DNA from: Shewanella kaireitica
GTDB lineage: Bacteria; Pseudomonadota; Gammaproteobacteria; Enterobacterales; Shewanellaceae
Assembly: GCF_023284045.1 (NCBI RefSeq)
Contig: NZ_JAKIKQ010000010.1
Span: 62,001-126,000, forward strand
Length of the DNA stretch: 64,000 nucleotides
Direction of reading: 5' to 3'
Below, in pieces: positions 49,546-57,078 of the stretch. Position numbers and translations under genes: made by a program. The notes beneath the pieces were generated by a model. That model was not told the origin of the DNA. It was given only the letters and a program-made list of their open reading frames with translations, and did no database searches. Position 1 is the first letter of the stretch. Every line of letters begins with the position of its first letter.

Positions 49546-50484
49546 ATGGCAATTCAGTGGTACCCCGGGCACATGCATAAGGCACAAAAAGAGATCGCAG
49601 AGGTTATGCCTCAAGTGGATCTGGTCATTGAAGTGCTAGATGCTCGTATTCCATACAGCAGCGAAAATCCCATGGTGTCCTCACTGCGGGGTGATAAACC
49701 ATGTATTAAACTACTGAATAAATCTGACTTAGCCGATCCTATCGTTACACAGCAATGGATTGAATACCTTGAGCAAGAGCAAGGGGTAAAAGCCATGGCT
49801 ATCACCACGTTGCAAGCAGCGCAGGTAAAGAAGATCCCTGATCTTTGTCGCAAGTTTGTCCCTAGCCGCGACAAAATTGAAAAAGATATCCGCACCATGA
49901 TTATGGGGATCCCCAACGTAGGGAAATCAACCATCATCAATACCTTAGCGGGTCGTACCATAGCAAAAACGGGTAATGAGCCAGCAGTCACAAAAACCCA
50001 GCAGCGTATTAACTTGCGCAACGGTATTGTGCTATCTGACACCCCCGGTATTTTATGGCCAAAGGTCGACAACGATAAAAGCAGTTACCGCCTAGCGGTT
50101 ACAGGTGCAATTAAAGACACCGCAATGGATTATGAAGATGTCGCTATGTTTGCGGCAGAGTACTTCTTAGCGGCATACCCTGAAGCCATTAAAGAACGTT
50201 ATAAGTTAAAAGAGTTGCCCGATACCGATATCGAGCTGCTTGAAGCCATTGGGCGTCAACGCGGCGCTATGCGTCCTGGTGGACGTATCGATCTGCACAA
50301 AGCATCAGAGTTAGTATTACATGAGTTCCGCTCAGGAAAAATGGGCTTACTATCGCTTGAAACCCCTGCGATGGCAGAGATTGAAAAAGTCGAAGTTGCT
50401 AAAATCATGGCAGAGAAAGAAGCTAAAAAGAAGGCGCGTAAAGAAAATGAAGCGCTTAAGCGTGCGGGTAAACGCCACAAATAA
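49546..50484 (+). CDS. ylqF: Ribosome biogenesis GTPase YlqF/RbgA
   Basis: 312 aa, circularly permuted GTPase: G4 (NKSD) comes before G1 (GIPNVGKSTIINTL) and G3 (DTPG). It begins IQWYPGHMHKAQKEI, the family start, with VIEVLDARIPYSSENP. The C-terminal ANTAR-like helical domain ends in a very basic tail (EAKKKARKENEALKRAGKRHK region) likely to contact 23S rRNA. It acts in late 50S assembly. Confidence 0.95.
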   Translation: MAIQWYPGHMHKAQKEIAEVMPQVDLVIEVLDARIPYSSENPMVSSLRGDKPCIKLLNKSDLADPIVTQQWIEYLEQEQGVKAMAITTLQAAQVKKIPDLCRKFVPSRDKIEKDIRTMIMGIPNVGKSTIINTLAGRTIAKTGNEPAVTKTQQRINLRNGIVLSDTPGILWPKVDNDKSSYRLAVTGAIKDTAMDYEDVAMFAAEYFLAAYPEAIKERYKLKELPDTDIELLEAIGRQRGAMRPGGRIDLHKASELVLHEFRSGKMGLLSLETPAMAEIEKVEVAKIMAEKEAKKKARKENEALKRAGKRHK

Positions 50485-50502
50485 TGGGTTCGGCATTCTT
50501 AT

Positions 50503-50530
50503 AAAAAGCGCCCTCTTGGCGCTTTTTTAT
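50503..50530 (+). terminator. Terminator of ylqF
   Basis: AAAAAGCGCC-CTCTT-GGCGCTTTTTTAT, 18 bp after the stop. Confidence 0.93.
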
Positions 50531-50626
50531 TAGCCATTATTTAGCACCGACAGTGCCAACCACGATACCTCTCGCAAAAATAGGCGTTCTAACCTCATAC
50601 CCATCAATGTGAGTAACACTCCCTAA

Positions 50627-50890
50627 TACCAATTGCATTAAGTATTTGACCAGTTCAGAGCCCCTCAGCCTTTTCAATTCAAAGCGCATTGGTAAAGAAA
50701 TGGTTATTCCCTTTTAAGCCAATGCAAAGCAGAAGTGGAAAGACTGAGGGGCTCACGTAGTGCGGGTTTCAAAACGCTGTATGCTTCGCTATGGGATTTG
50801 GATATAGAATAACTATTAGCTCAAATTCCACTACTTGCCTACAGCGTTTTGAATTCACGCTGAATGGTCAAACTTTTAATGCAATTGGTA
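50627..50890 (+). mobile_element. MITE-like element, copy 1 (264 bp)
   Basis: Terminal inverted repeats TACCAATTGCATTAA / TTAATGCAATTGGTA, with weaker pairing continuing to about 31 bp. It is flanked by TAA on both sides, a 3-bp target duplication. Nested internal inverted repeats (AGCCCCTCAG-YCTTT; TTCAAAACGCTGTA; GGGATTTG/CAAATTCC) would fold the strand into a branched hairpin. It has no ORF. A copy of the same length and about 97% identity (8 differences) lies at 55027-55290 in the same orientation. With 50531-50626 and 50891-51009 it makes up the gene-free gap before the HupE gene. Confidence 0.85.
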
Positions 50891-51009
50891 TAACATGTCA
50901 TTAAAGCATGCACTATGTTTGCCAAGTTATTGATGCATATCAATTTATATCTCATAAATGTGGTGTAGATTGCAGCTGTCTTTCTCAGTCCATCATATAA
51001 AGGATTATT

Positions 51010-51591
51010 ATGATAATGCGTTTTATAACTTTGTTTTTCCTTACACTTTTCTTTGCTCTACCTGCACAAGCCCATGAGGTTCATGCTGGCGGCGGTTTTA
51101 TCTCTGGATTTAATCATCCGGTTCTCGGTTTTGATCACATGCTAGCGATGATATGTGTTGGGATCCTGAGTACTAAACTTGGCGGTAAAGCAATCTGGAC
51201 TGTACCTGCAGTTTTTGTGTTATTCATGCTTTGTGGCGGGATCATAGGCCTACTTTCACTTCCTATTCCATTGGTAGAGTTTGGAATTGCAGTATCTGTT
51301 TTACTTTTAGGTCTTGCTTTAGCAATCGATAAAAGATTACCTCAGTGGCTAGTAATGGCCTTTGTCGCTACTTTCGCCATATTTCATGGTCATGCTCATG
51401 GAGTAGAAATGCCGCAACTTGCCGAACCAGCACTTTATGTTCTAGGGTTTATCTGTGGAACATCGGCAATACATGTTGTTGGGGTGTTACTTGGTATTGC
51501 TATGCAGAACAAAGATCCACGAAACCGATTTGTTCGTTCGTCTGGTGGAGTGATAGCAATTGTTGGTGGATATCTGCTGTTAAGTGTTTAA
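51010..51591 (+). CDS. HupE/UreJ family membrane protein
   Basis: 193 aa. A signal-like first segment (RFITLFFLTLFFALPAQA) is followed by the HupE signature HEVHAGGGFISGFNHPVLGFDHMLAMICVG, whose His and Asp residues are thought to bind nickel. About six membrane segments follow, with a second His-rich motif (FAIFHGHAHGVEMP). HupE/UreJ proteins import nickel or cobalt, usually beside hydrogenase or urease genes; neither is in the window. AAAGGATTATT precedes the ATG. Confidence 0.92.
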   Translation: MIMRFITLFFLTLFFALPAQAHEVHAGGGFISGFNHPVLGFDHMLAMICVGILSTKLGGKAIWTVPAVFVLFMLCGGIIGLLSLPIPLVEFGIAVSVLLLGLALAIDKRLPQWLVMAFVATFAIFHGHAHGVEMPQLAEPALYVLGFICGTSAIHVVGVLLGIAMQNKDPRNRFVRSSGGVIAIVGGYLLLSV

Positions 51592-51664
51592 AGCGTCACT
51601 GAATCAAATACCTGTGAACCACAAGAGATTAGGTTACCAACGGCAAAATAGGCGTTTTTAACAG

Positions 51665-51919
51665 CTAATGACGATGTTTATTATCTTTCGAATGTTGATG
51701 CTCAGCAACCTTTTCAACACTATCGGATTTTGTTAATACACCGTCGAAAATATCACTCAAGTTAATGGTTTTAGGCGCCTCCAGATTTGACTGTGCAGCC
51801 GCAAGCAGTAGCGCTTCTGGATCATGGATATGTGGTGTAGAGAAATCAACGTGATTACCGCATGACCATGTAAAAGTGCTGATTAAAAGCGTAATGACTA
51901 AAACGAAAGCCTGTCTCAT
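51665..51919 (-). CDS. Small exported His-rich protein, possible lipoprotein
   Basis: 84 aa. The N-terminus (RQAFVLVITLLISTFTWSCGN) is a hydrophobic signal ending in W-S-C-G, a weak lipobox. The remainder is polar, with HIHDPEALLLAAAQSNLEAP and a C-terminal HQHSKDNKHRH tail rich in histidine, suggesting metal binding. No family is recognised. It is convergent with the HupE gene (73 bp apart) and 73 bp downstream of the alkylsulfatase gene on the same strand, but beyond that gene's terminator. Confidence 0.5.
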   Translation of the reverse strand: MRQAFVLVITLLISTFTWSCGNHVDFSTPHIHDPEALLLAAAQSNLEAPKTINLSDIFDGVLTKSDSVEKVAEHQHSKDNKHRH

Positions 51920-51949
51920 AGTGCTGCCCTATAAATACTAAAATACCTA

Positions 51950-51978
51950 AAAAAATGCCACTCTTAATGAGTGGCATT
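51950..51978 (-). terminator. Terminator of the alkylsulfatase gene
   Basis: AATGCCACTC-ATTAA-GAGTGGCATT followed by TTTTT on the minus strand, 14 bp after the stop. Confidence 0.9.
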
Positions 51979-51992
51979 ATTCAATCTAACAA

Positions 51993-53900
51993 TTAGCGTA
52001 ACGTCACCTTTGGATTCTCGCTTGGCTTATCAAACAAACCAAAGAATTCAGGTACGGCTTTCGCATCGCCATCTAGCTTAATGTAACCTTCTTTAACCGC
52101 TTTAGTAAAGTCAACTTTACCCACTAGCATTCCTAAGAATACTGTTTTGGTTAGTTTAACGGTTGCTTTAGCTTCACCTTCAAAGTCTTTGTGGAACTGG
52201 GCAACACTGCGACGGATTTCAACTGCATGAGTCTCATCTGTGTCAGTAAACTCGAATGCTACGGTGAAATGCTTATCTTGGCTACGGTCAGCATTTAGGC
52301 CAAAACGAAGTGCATTAACCAGTTGATCAGGCTTGAACTCAGCCATTAGATCAGGTGCTTGAAGGTTAATTTTCTTCGAGTAATCAATAGTACCGTCAAG
52401 TTCTTGAGCAGAAGTTAGGTACCAGTTACGCCAGTTATTGTTAGTCTCGCGGTAACCTAGTTCACGTAAAGCTTTAGCTTTAAGTAGTCTAGGTTCCATA
52501 TCCTCAAGGTCGATTCGGATTGCATGTGTAGCAAGTTCAGCACACCACTGATAATCAGAGCTATCACAGGCATCCATAGCAAACTTCATCATTTGCTCTT
52601 TACCACCAACCATCGCAACATAGCGCTTTGAAGCTTCTACAGAGTAGGTCGCATTAAGTGTCGTTGGATCACCATCGAACCAGCCCATTTCACCAACGAA
52701 GATCTCTTTCGCTGCATGACGGATTGAACCGTAAAAGTCACCTAGGAACGGATGGTTAACAAGATGCTTAGGCAATTTGATTTGACGGATCAAATCTTCT
52801 TGCGTCGCGCCATTATTGATTAACTTAATTGATTGGTCATAAGTAAATTGAATCGCATCACGGTAAGCCGTTAATGTGTTAGCTACATACTCAGAACCCA
52901 CAACTGGACGACCATGAGACAACATCATCGCTTCTGCGTTGTATGTACGGAGAATATCTACACCAGGAAACCATACACTTGGGTCGCGATACTGCGTGCC
53001 ACGAATGGTGTGTAAGTTGGGGAAACTTTCGCCCTGAATCACTTCAGAACCAAACAACACGCCAGATTCTGGGAAGTATGCAGTAATTTCATCCGATGCT
53101 TCGGAAGGAACATGCTTGAATTCAACCTTGATGCCTTCAATTTCAAGATCTAGTTGACCAAACTTGCCTTCGACGAGCGTGTTTGGTGCAATTAAGCTAT
53201 GCTCGCGAATTTCGAAATCTGGGCCTAAGCCACCATTGATCCTTCCGCCCTCTTCAACATTGATCAGCGTACCCAATGAATAGTCAACACGGAAACCAAG
53301 CGCTGGACCCGTTCCGCCCATAGAACCTTTTACGACGTTAGCCATAAAAGTTTCATGTGCGATAATTTTTGCGTTTTCAGCGCCTTCAATACCACGCACA
53401 CCAGCGTAATGATCTGGATGCCAATGTGAGTACATGATTGCAGCAACAGGCTTAGTGTTACCTGTCATCTTACGGAAATCATCCATCACGTTTTTCATTT
53501 TATCTACAGATTCAACTGGGTCAAAAATCAACAGTCCATTGTCACCATCAACAATCATCGGTGATGTTAGCCCGTATCCGTAGACTTGGTAAAAGTTTTC
53601 TTTGTAAGTAAAGATCCCCTTATCCATTTTTTTAGAATGGGCTGTTAATTCAGGGTGAACCTTGTCAGACTTAGCATCAAAAGCGTCGTTACCACCAGTA
53701 GCTGACCACTGCATGTTCTTTTCAGAACCGTGCCAGTAATGAGTAGCACCTGAATCTTTTCCTAGAAAGTAATCATGCGAAAGTGTTGGAATAGTCACTT
53801 CAACATTTTCGAATCGGTTTGCTTCATTGTCATGAGCTATTGCTAGTCCTGTAAAAGACAGTGCACCAGCAACTGATAAAGTAACAAGTGTTTTTTTCAT
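51993..53900 (-). CDS. Linear alkylsulfatase, SdsA/YjcS-type metallo-beta-lactamase fold
   Basis: 635 aa from ATG 53900; a GTG three codons earlier is possible. A signal peptide (KKTLVTLSVAGALSFTGLAIA) leads to the periplasm. The metallo-beta-lactamase domain has the binuclear zinc motif SHWHPDHYAG (HxHxDH), further ligands in IAHE, GSEVIQGES-type and SHGRPVVG segments, then the dimerisation domain (about 400-510) and a C-terminal SCP2-like domain (about 525-635) for hydrophobic substrates. It hydrolyses medium-chain alkyl sulfates such as SDS in known homologues. It is divergent from a LysR regulator. Confidence 0.93.
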   Translation of the reverse strand: MKKTLVTLSVAGALSFTGLAIAHDNEANRFENVEVTIPTLSHDYFLGKDSGATHYWHGSEKNMQWSATGGNDAFDAKSDKVHPELTAHSKKMDKGIFTYKENFYQVYGYGLTSPMIVDGDNGLLIFDPVESVDKMKNVMDDFRKMTGNTKPVAAIMYSHWHPDHYAGVRGIEGAENAKIIAHETFMANVVKGSMGGTGPALGFRVDYSLGTLINVEEGGRINGGLGPDFEIREHSLIAPNTLVEGKFGQLDLEIEGIKVEFKHVPSEASDEITAYFPESGVLFGSEVIQGESFPNLHTIRGTQYRDPSVWFPGVDILRTYNAEAMMLSHGRPVVGSEYVANTLTAYRDAIQFTYDQSIKLINNGATQEDLIRQIKLPKHLVNHPFLGDFYGSIRHAAKEIFVGEMGWFDGDPTTLNATYSVEASKRYVAMVGGKEQMMKFAMDACDSSDYQWCAELATHAIRIDLEDMEPRLLKAKALRELGYRETNNNWRNWYLTSAQELDGTIDYSKKINLQAPDLMAEFKPDQLVNALRFGLNADRSQDKHFTVAFEFTDTDETHAVEIRRSVAQFHKDFEGEAKATVKLTKTVFLGMLVGKVDFTKAVKEGYIKLDGDAKAVPEFFGLFDKPSENPKVTLR

Positions 53901-53984
53901 AGTAACCACGCTTAGTTGTTAGGTTAACGACTTTAAGTTGGAGCTAGAATAATTGAATTCACTATAAGTTGGCTGATAGGTGAT

Positions 53985-53998
53985 ATAAGATATCTTAT
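53985..53998. promoter_or_regulatory. Palindromic operator candidate in the alkylsulfatase/LysR gap
   Basis: ATAAGATATCTTAT is a perfect 14-bp palindrome between the divergent genes, 35 bp before the LysR start. LysR regulators usually bind dyads in such gaps. It does not show the strict T-N11-A pattern. Confidence 0.5.
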
Positions 53999-54032
53999 TT
54001 CAGGCTGACATTATTAGCGCAGGCATAAGAAT

Positions 54033-54950
54033 ATGAAACATTCTGACTACAGTTTAATCCCCACTTTTGTGGCTATTTTCGAAGAGAAGAATTTCACTAA
54101 AGCAGCCAAAAGGCTGGGAATAACCCAGTCAGCGGTGAGTCAGAGCGTTAACCGATTGCGAGTTATTTTTGAAGACACGTTATTCATCCGCGGTAGCCAT
54201 GGCATTACCCCTACGCCGTTGGCTATTGACGTTTATCCCACATTGGCAAGTTCGGTTGAAAGCATTGCTTACATGCTACCAGTGCATAAAAATTTTATTC
54301 CCGCTGAATGTGAGCGACGTTTTGGGATCAGCGCGTTGAGTGTATTTGGGTTTACCTTACTACCCGAGTTAAGTACCTTAATGAGCTCTGAAGCACCGCT
54401 TGCCAGTGTTAAAATTGAACCACTTTTAGGGCGCGATATGACCAATGAATTGCGGGCGCAGCAGTGTGACTTAGTGATTGAAGTGATGACCAACCAACGG
54501 TCTAACTTACGCTCTAAAGTTATCATGCAAGATTCTCTGCAACTACTTTGCCGCACAGATCACCCTCGCCTTACAGGTGACAGTATTACCATTGATGAAT
54601 TCTTAAATGAGAAACATGTTACTCATTCACAATTTGATAAAAATGATGCGTACCTGATTGGCCGCGGGTTACAAGGTGAAGGCATACTCGGTCAACGCAA
54701 TGTAGCATGGCAAGCCAGCAGTATTATGGAAATGCTCCCAGTGATTATGCGCACCGATTATATCGGCTTGTTACCAAAAACGGCAGTCGCGCAATACACT
54801 CAGATCCACAACCTTAAGCCTCTTGAAACCCCATTCTTAACAGATCCGATTGAAGTGGCGATGTTTTGGCACTCATCTCGAACTAATGATCCCAGTCATC
54901 GCTGGTTTAGAGGGCTATGCGCTAAAGCGGCGAGCCTATATACAAGGTAA
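54033..54950 (+). CDS. LysR family transcriptional regulator
   Basis: 305 aa. The N-terminal winged helix (about 8-66) reads LIPTFVAIFEEKNFTKAAKRLGITQSAVSQSVNRLR (region only) and RGSHGITPTPLA. The remainder is the periplasmic-binding-like effector domain. Being divergent from the alkylsulfatase gene, with a palindrome between, it probably regulates that gene and itself. The inducer is unknown, possibly an alkyl sulfate or fatty alcohol product. Confidence 0.93.
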   Translation: MKHSDYSLIPTFVAIFEEKNFTKAAKRLGITQSAVSQSVNRLRVIFEDTLFIRGSHGITPTPLAIDVYPTLASSVESIAYMLPVHKNFIPAECERRFGISALSVFGFTLLPELSTLMSSEAPLASVKIEPLLGRDMTNELRAQQCDLVIEVMTNQRSNLRSKVIMQDSLQLLCRTDHPRLTGDSITIDEFLNEKHVTHSQFDKNDAYLIGRGLQGEGILGQRNVAWQASSIMEMLPVIMRTDYIGLLPKTAVAQYTQIHNLKPLETPFLTDPIEVAMFWHSSRTNDPSHRWFRGLCAKAASLYTR

Positions 54951-55026
54951 GAGTATTACGGCTTTAATCTGCCACATATTCATATTTCAGGCCCAATTGA
55001 CCATAATTCTTTTTAATCTAGCATTA

Positions 55027-55290
55027 TACCAATTGCATTAAGTATTTGGCCAGTTCAGAGTCCCTCAGTCTTTTCAATTCAAAGCGCATCGGTAAAGAAA
55101 TGGTTATTCCCTTTTAAGCCAATGCAAAGCAGAAGTGGAAAGACTGAGGGGCTCACGTAGTGCGGGTTTCAAATCGCTGTATGCTTCGCTATGGGATTTG
55201 GATATAGAATAACTATTAGCTCAAATCCCGCTACTTGCCTACAGCGTTTTGAATTCCCGCTGAATGGTCAAACTTTTAATGCAATTGGTA
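55027..55290 (+). mobile_element. MITE-like element, copy 2 (264 bp)
   Basis: Same length, orientation and ends as the copy at 50627-50890, with 8 base differences. It is flanked by TTA on both sides, a 3-bp target duplication distinct from that of copy 1 (TAA). The insertions are therefore independent and the target is TWA-like. It lies 76 bp after the LysR gene and just upstream of a broken TonB-like gene. Confidence 0.85.
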
Positions 55291-55368
55291 TTAGATTGAT
55301 CATTGCTTGAACTTGTCTAAGTAGAATTAGCCTATCAGCTTAAATCATCCAACATGGTTTTCGACTGA

Positions 55369-55733
55369 AGCAAGCGTAAAACCGACTCAGCTCATGCCTC
55401 TATTGCTCTAGAAAATGGGGTTGACCCTATTGAACGCAAAACAAATCAATATATAAACTTTGTTAGAAGCGAGATACTCAAACGTAAACACGACCTTAAG
55501 CAGGCAAAAATCAGACGCCACCAAGGCAATATTACCGTGGCTTTCACATTGACTGCAGACGGAGATATTGAAAATATAGATCTACTGAAAAAGTCACCCA
55601 GCAAATATCTCAATAAAAGCGTCCGAAAGTTACTCGCTTGCGCCTACCCGCTGCTGAAGTGCAAATTAGGCCCGCCTTTCCCAAAAAAATCACTGTGACA
55701 CTTGAGTTTTCATTAGAGACATTGAGTAGTTGA
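55369..55733 (+). pseudogene. Frameshifted TonB C-terminal domain remnant
   Basis: An open frame without ATG (55369-55698) encodes NGVDPIERKTNQYINFVRSE, then RRHQGNITVAFTLTADGDIE and LLKKSPSKYLNKSVRKLLA, the TonB C-terminal fold (G-x-V-x-V-x-F-x-x-x-x-x-G). At 55651-55656 the frame shifts. The next frame continues EVQIRPAFPKKITVTLEFSL to a stop at 55731-55733, as expected for the end of the domain. One missing base at CTGCT|GAAGTG would restore it. The N-terminal half (membrane anchor, proline-rich linker) is gone, possibly through insertion of the adjacent MITE. The rest of 55291-55908 has no other gene. Confidence 0.75.
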
Positions 55734-55908
55734 AGTAACATCAACCTTAAACGGCAAACACTGAACTTCGGCTGAAATGTGTCATTTCAGAGCCACTATT
55801 TTGACATTCTATTCACATCAACTTAGTTAGTTTACCTGTTATTGAATAATGAGATATATCAAGCTCATTACGTCTGTGCAAATAAGTGCGCTTAACTTAG
55901 GTAACATA

Positions 55909-57078
55909 ATGACAGCCAAAAACAATAGCAAAAACCATCAACAACTCGCTTCCCAAATGACAGTTAAAAAGTACCTCCCTCTTTTGGTGGTGACCAGTGG
56001 CATAATTGTCGCCTATGTTTTGCAAATGACCTCTCCTTCAGCTGCAGTGAAGCCAGATAGCGACCCCATCATGAACGTCAATGTCATTGATATAAAACAG
56101 CAGAAATATACTCCCAGCTACACTGCTTACGGGACGGTTACAGCTAAAAACACCCTCACTTTAACCGCTCAAGTTGAAGGCCTACTCACTCACCTTTCCC
56201 ACAATATCATTACAGGTGGCGTTATTAATATTGGTGAGAGTGTATTTCAACAAGAAAAATCAGACTTATCCGCAAAGCTTGCTCAACGACAAGCAGAAGT
56301 GGCGATTGCCAGTGCGCAACTATCTCTAGAGTTAGGACAACAACGCATCGCTGAGAAAGACTATAAAATGATGCAAAAGGACTTTGATGAAAATGAATGG
56401 CAACTGGACTTAGAACTTCTGCTTAGAAAACCACAGCTCGCCCAAGCTAAAGCCCAACTCAGTATTGCAAAAAATGCACTAACGATTGCAGAGCGGGATC
56501 TAAAGCGCAGTCAATGGCACAGCGATAAGCGTTACTTTGTTCAATCTAAGAGTGTCTCTTCTGGTGACTACCTAGCCAAAGGTGATGAAATTGCGAAGTT
56601 AGTCGATATCAGTGAGCTGAGAGTACCAATTTATTTACCTCGCGAGTTAGCAGCAAAAGTCAGTATTGGTCAAACTATCTCACTCTACCAACCTGACACT
56701 CAACGCACAGTAAATGCCAATATCAGTCATATTTTCCCAATGCTGGATAATCAGGTTCAACTGCAAAAAGTGTTTGCACAATATCAGCCTCCAACAAACG
56801 ATTTAAACCCACTAATTATTGGCGACTTTGTCGAGGCAAAGCTATTCTTTGCCCCTATTGCCAACACATTAACCGTGCCGTTATCAGCCATTGATAATAA
56901 TCATATTTGGTTAGTCACCTCAAAAAGTACACTCAAGCGTGAGCCTGTAAACATTGTTTACCAAGACGAACACAGTGCCGTGATCGTCAACACTCTCATC
57001 GACAGTGAACAGATCATCAGTAATAAGCTCCACGCCCCACAAGCAAACATGAGCGTTAATATTGTGGAGGTACTCTAA
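55909..57078 (+). CDS. RND efflux periplasmic adaptor subunit
   Basis: 389 aa membrane-fusion protein from ATG 55909, preceded by TTAGG with 7-nt spacing; a longer frame from 55849 lacks a site. One N-terminal membrane anchor (YLPLLVVTSGIIVAYVLQM), barrel-sandwich halves (YTAYGTVTAKNTLTLTAQVEG; a later VSSGDYLAKGDEIAKLVDISELRVPIYLP), an alpha-hairpin (about 120-205) and a beta-barrel. The TAATG junction with the pump gene indicates coupling. The hairpin is short, as in MexA-like adaptors of uncharacterised RND pumps. Confidence 0.9.
   Translation: MTAKNNSKNHQQLASQMTVKKYLPLLVVTSGIIVAYVLQMTSPSAAVKPDSDPIMNVNVIDIKQQKYTPSYTAYGTVTAKNTLTLTAQVEGLLTHLSHNIITGGVINIGESVFQQEKSDLSAKLAQRQAEVAIASAQLSLELGQQRIAEKDYKMMQKDFDENEWQLDLELLLRKPQLAQAKAQLSIAKNALTIAERDLKRSQWHSDKRYFVQSKSVSSGDYLAKGDEIAKLVDISELRVPIYLPRELAAKVSIGQTISLYQPDTQRTVNANISHIFPMLDNQVQLQKVFAQYQPPTNDLNPLIIGDFVEAKLFFAPIANTLTVPLSAIDNNHIWLVTSKSTLKREPVNIVYQDEHSAVIVNTLIDSEQIISNKLHAPQANMSVNIVEVL

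Noticed and set aside
50627..55290. The MITE-flanked block as a composite transposon
   Set aside because: Neither copy encodes a transposase, and each has its own different 3-bp duplication, so the copies inserted independently and the block did not move as one unit by that mechanism.
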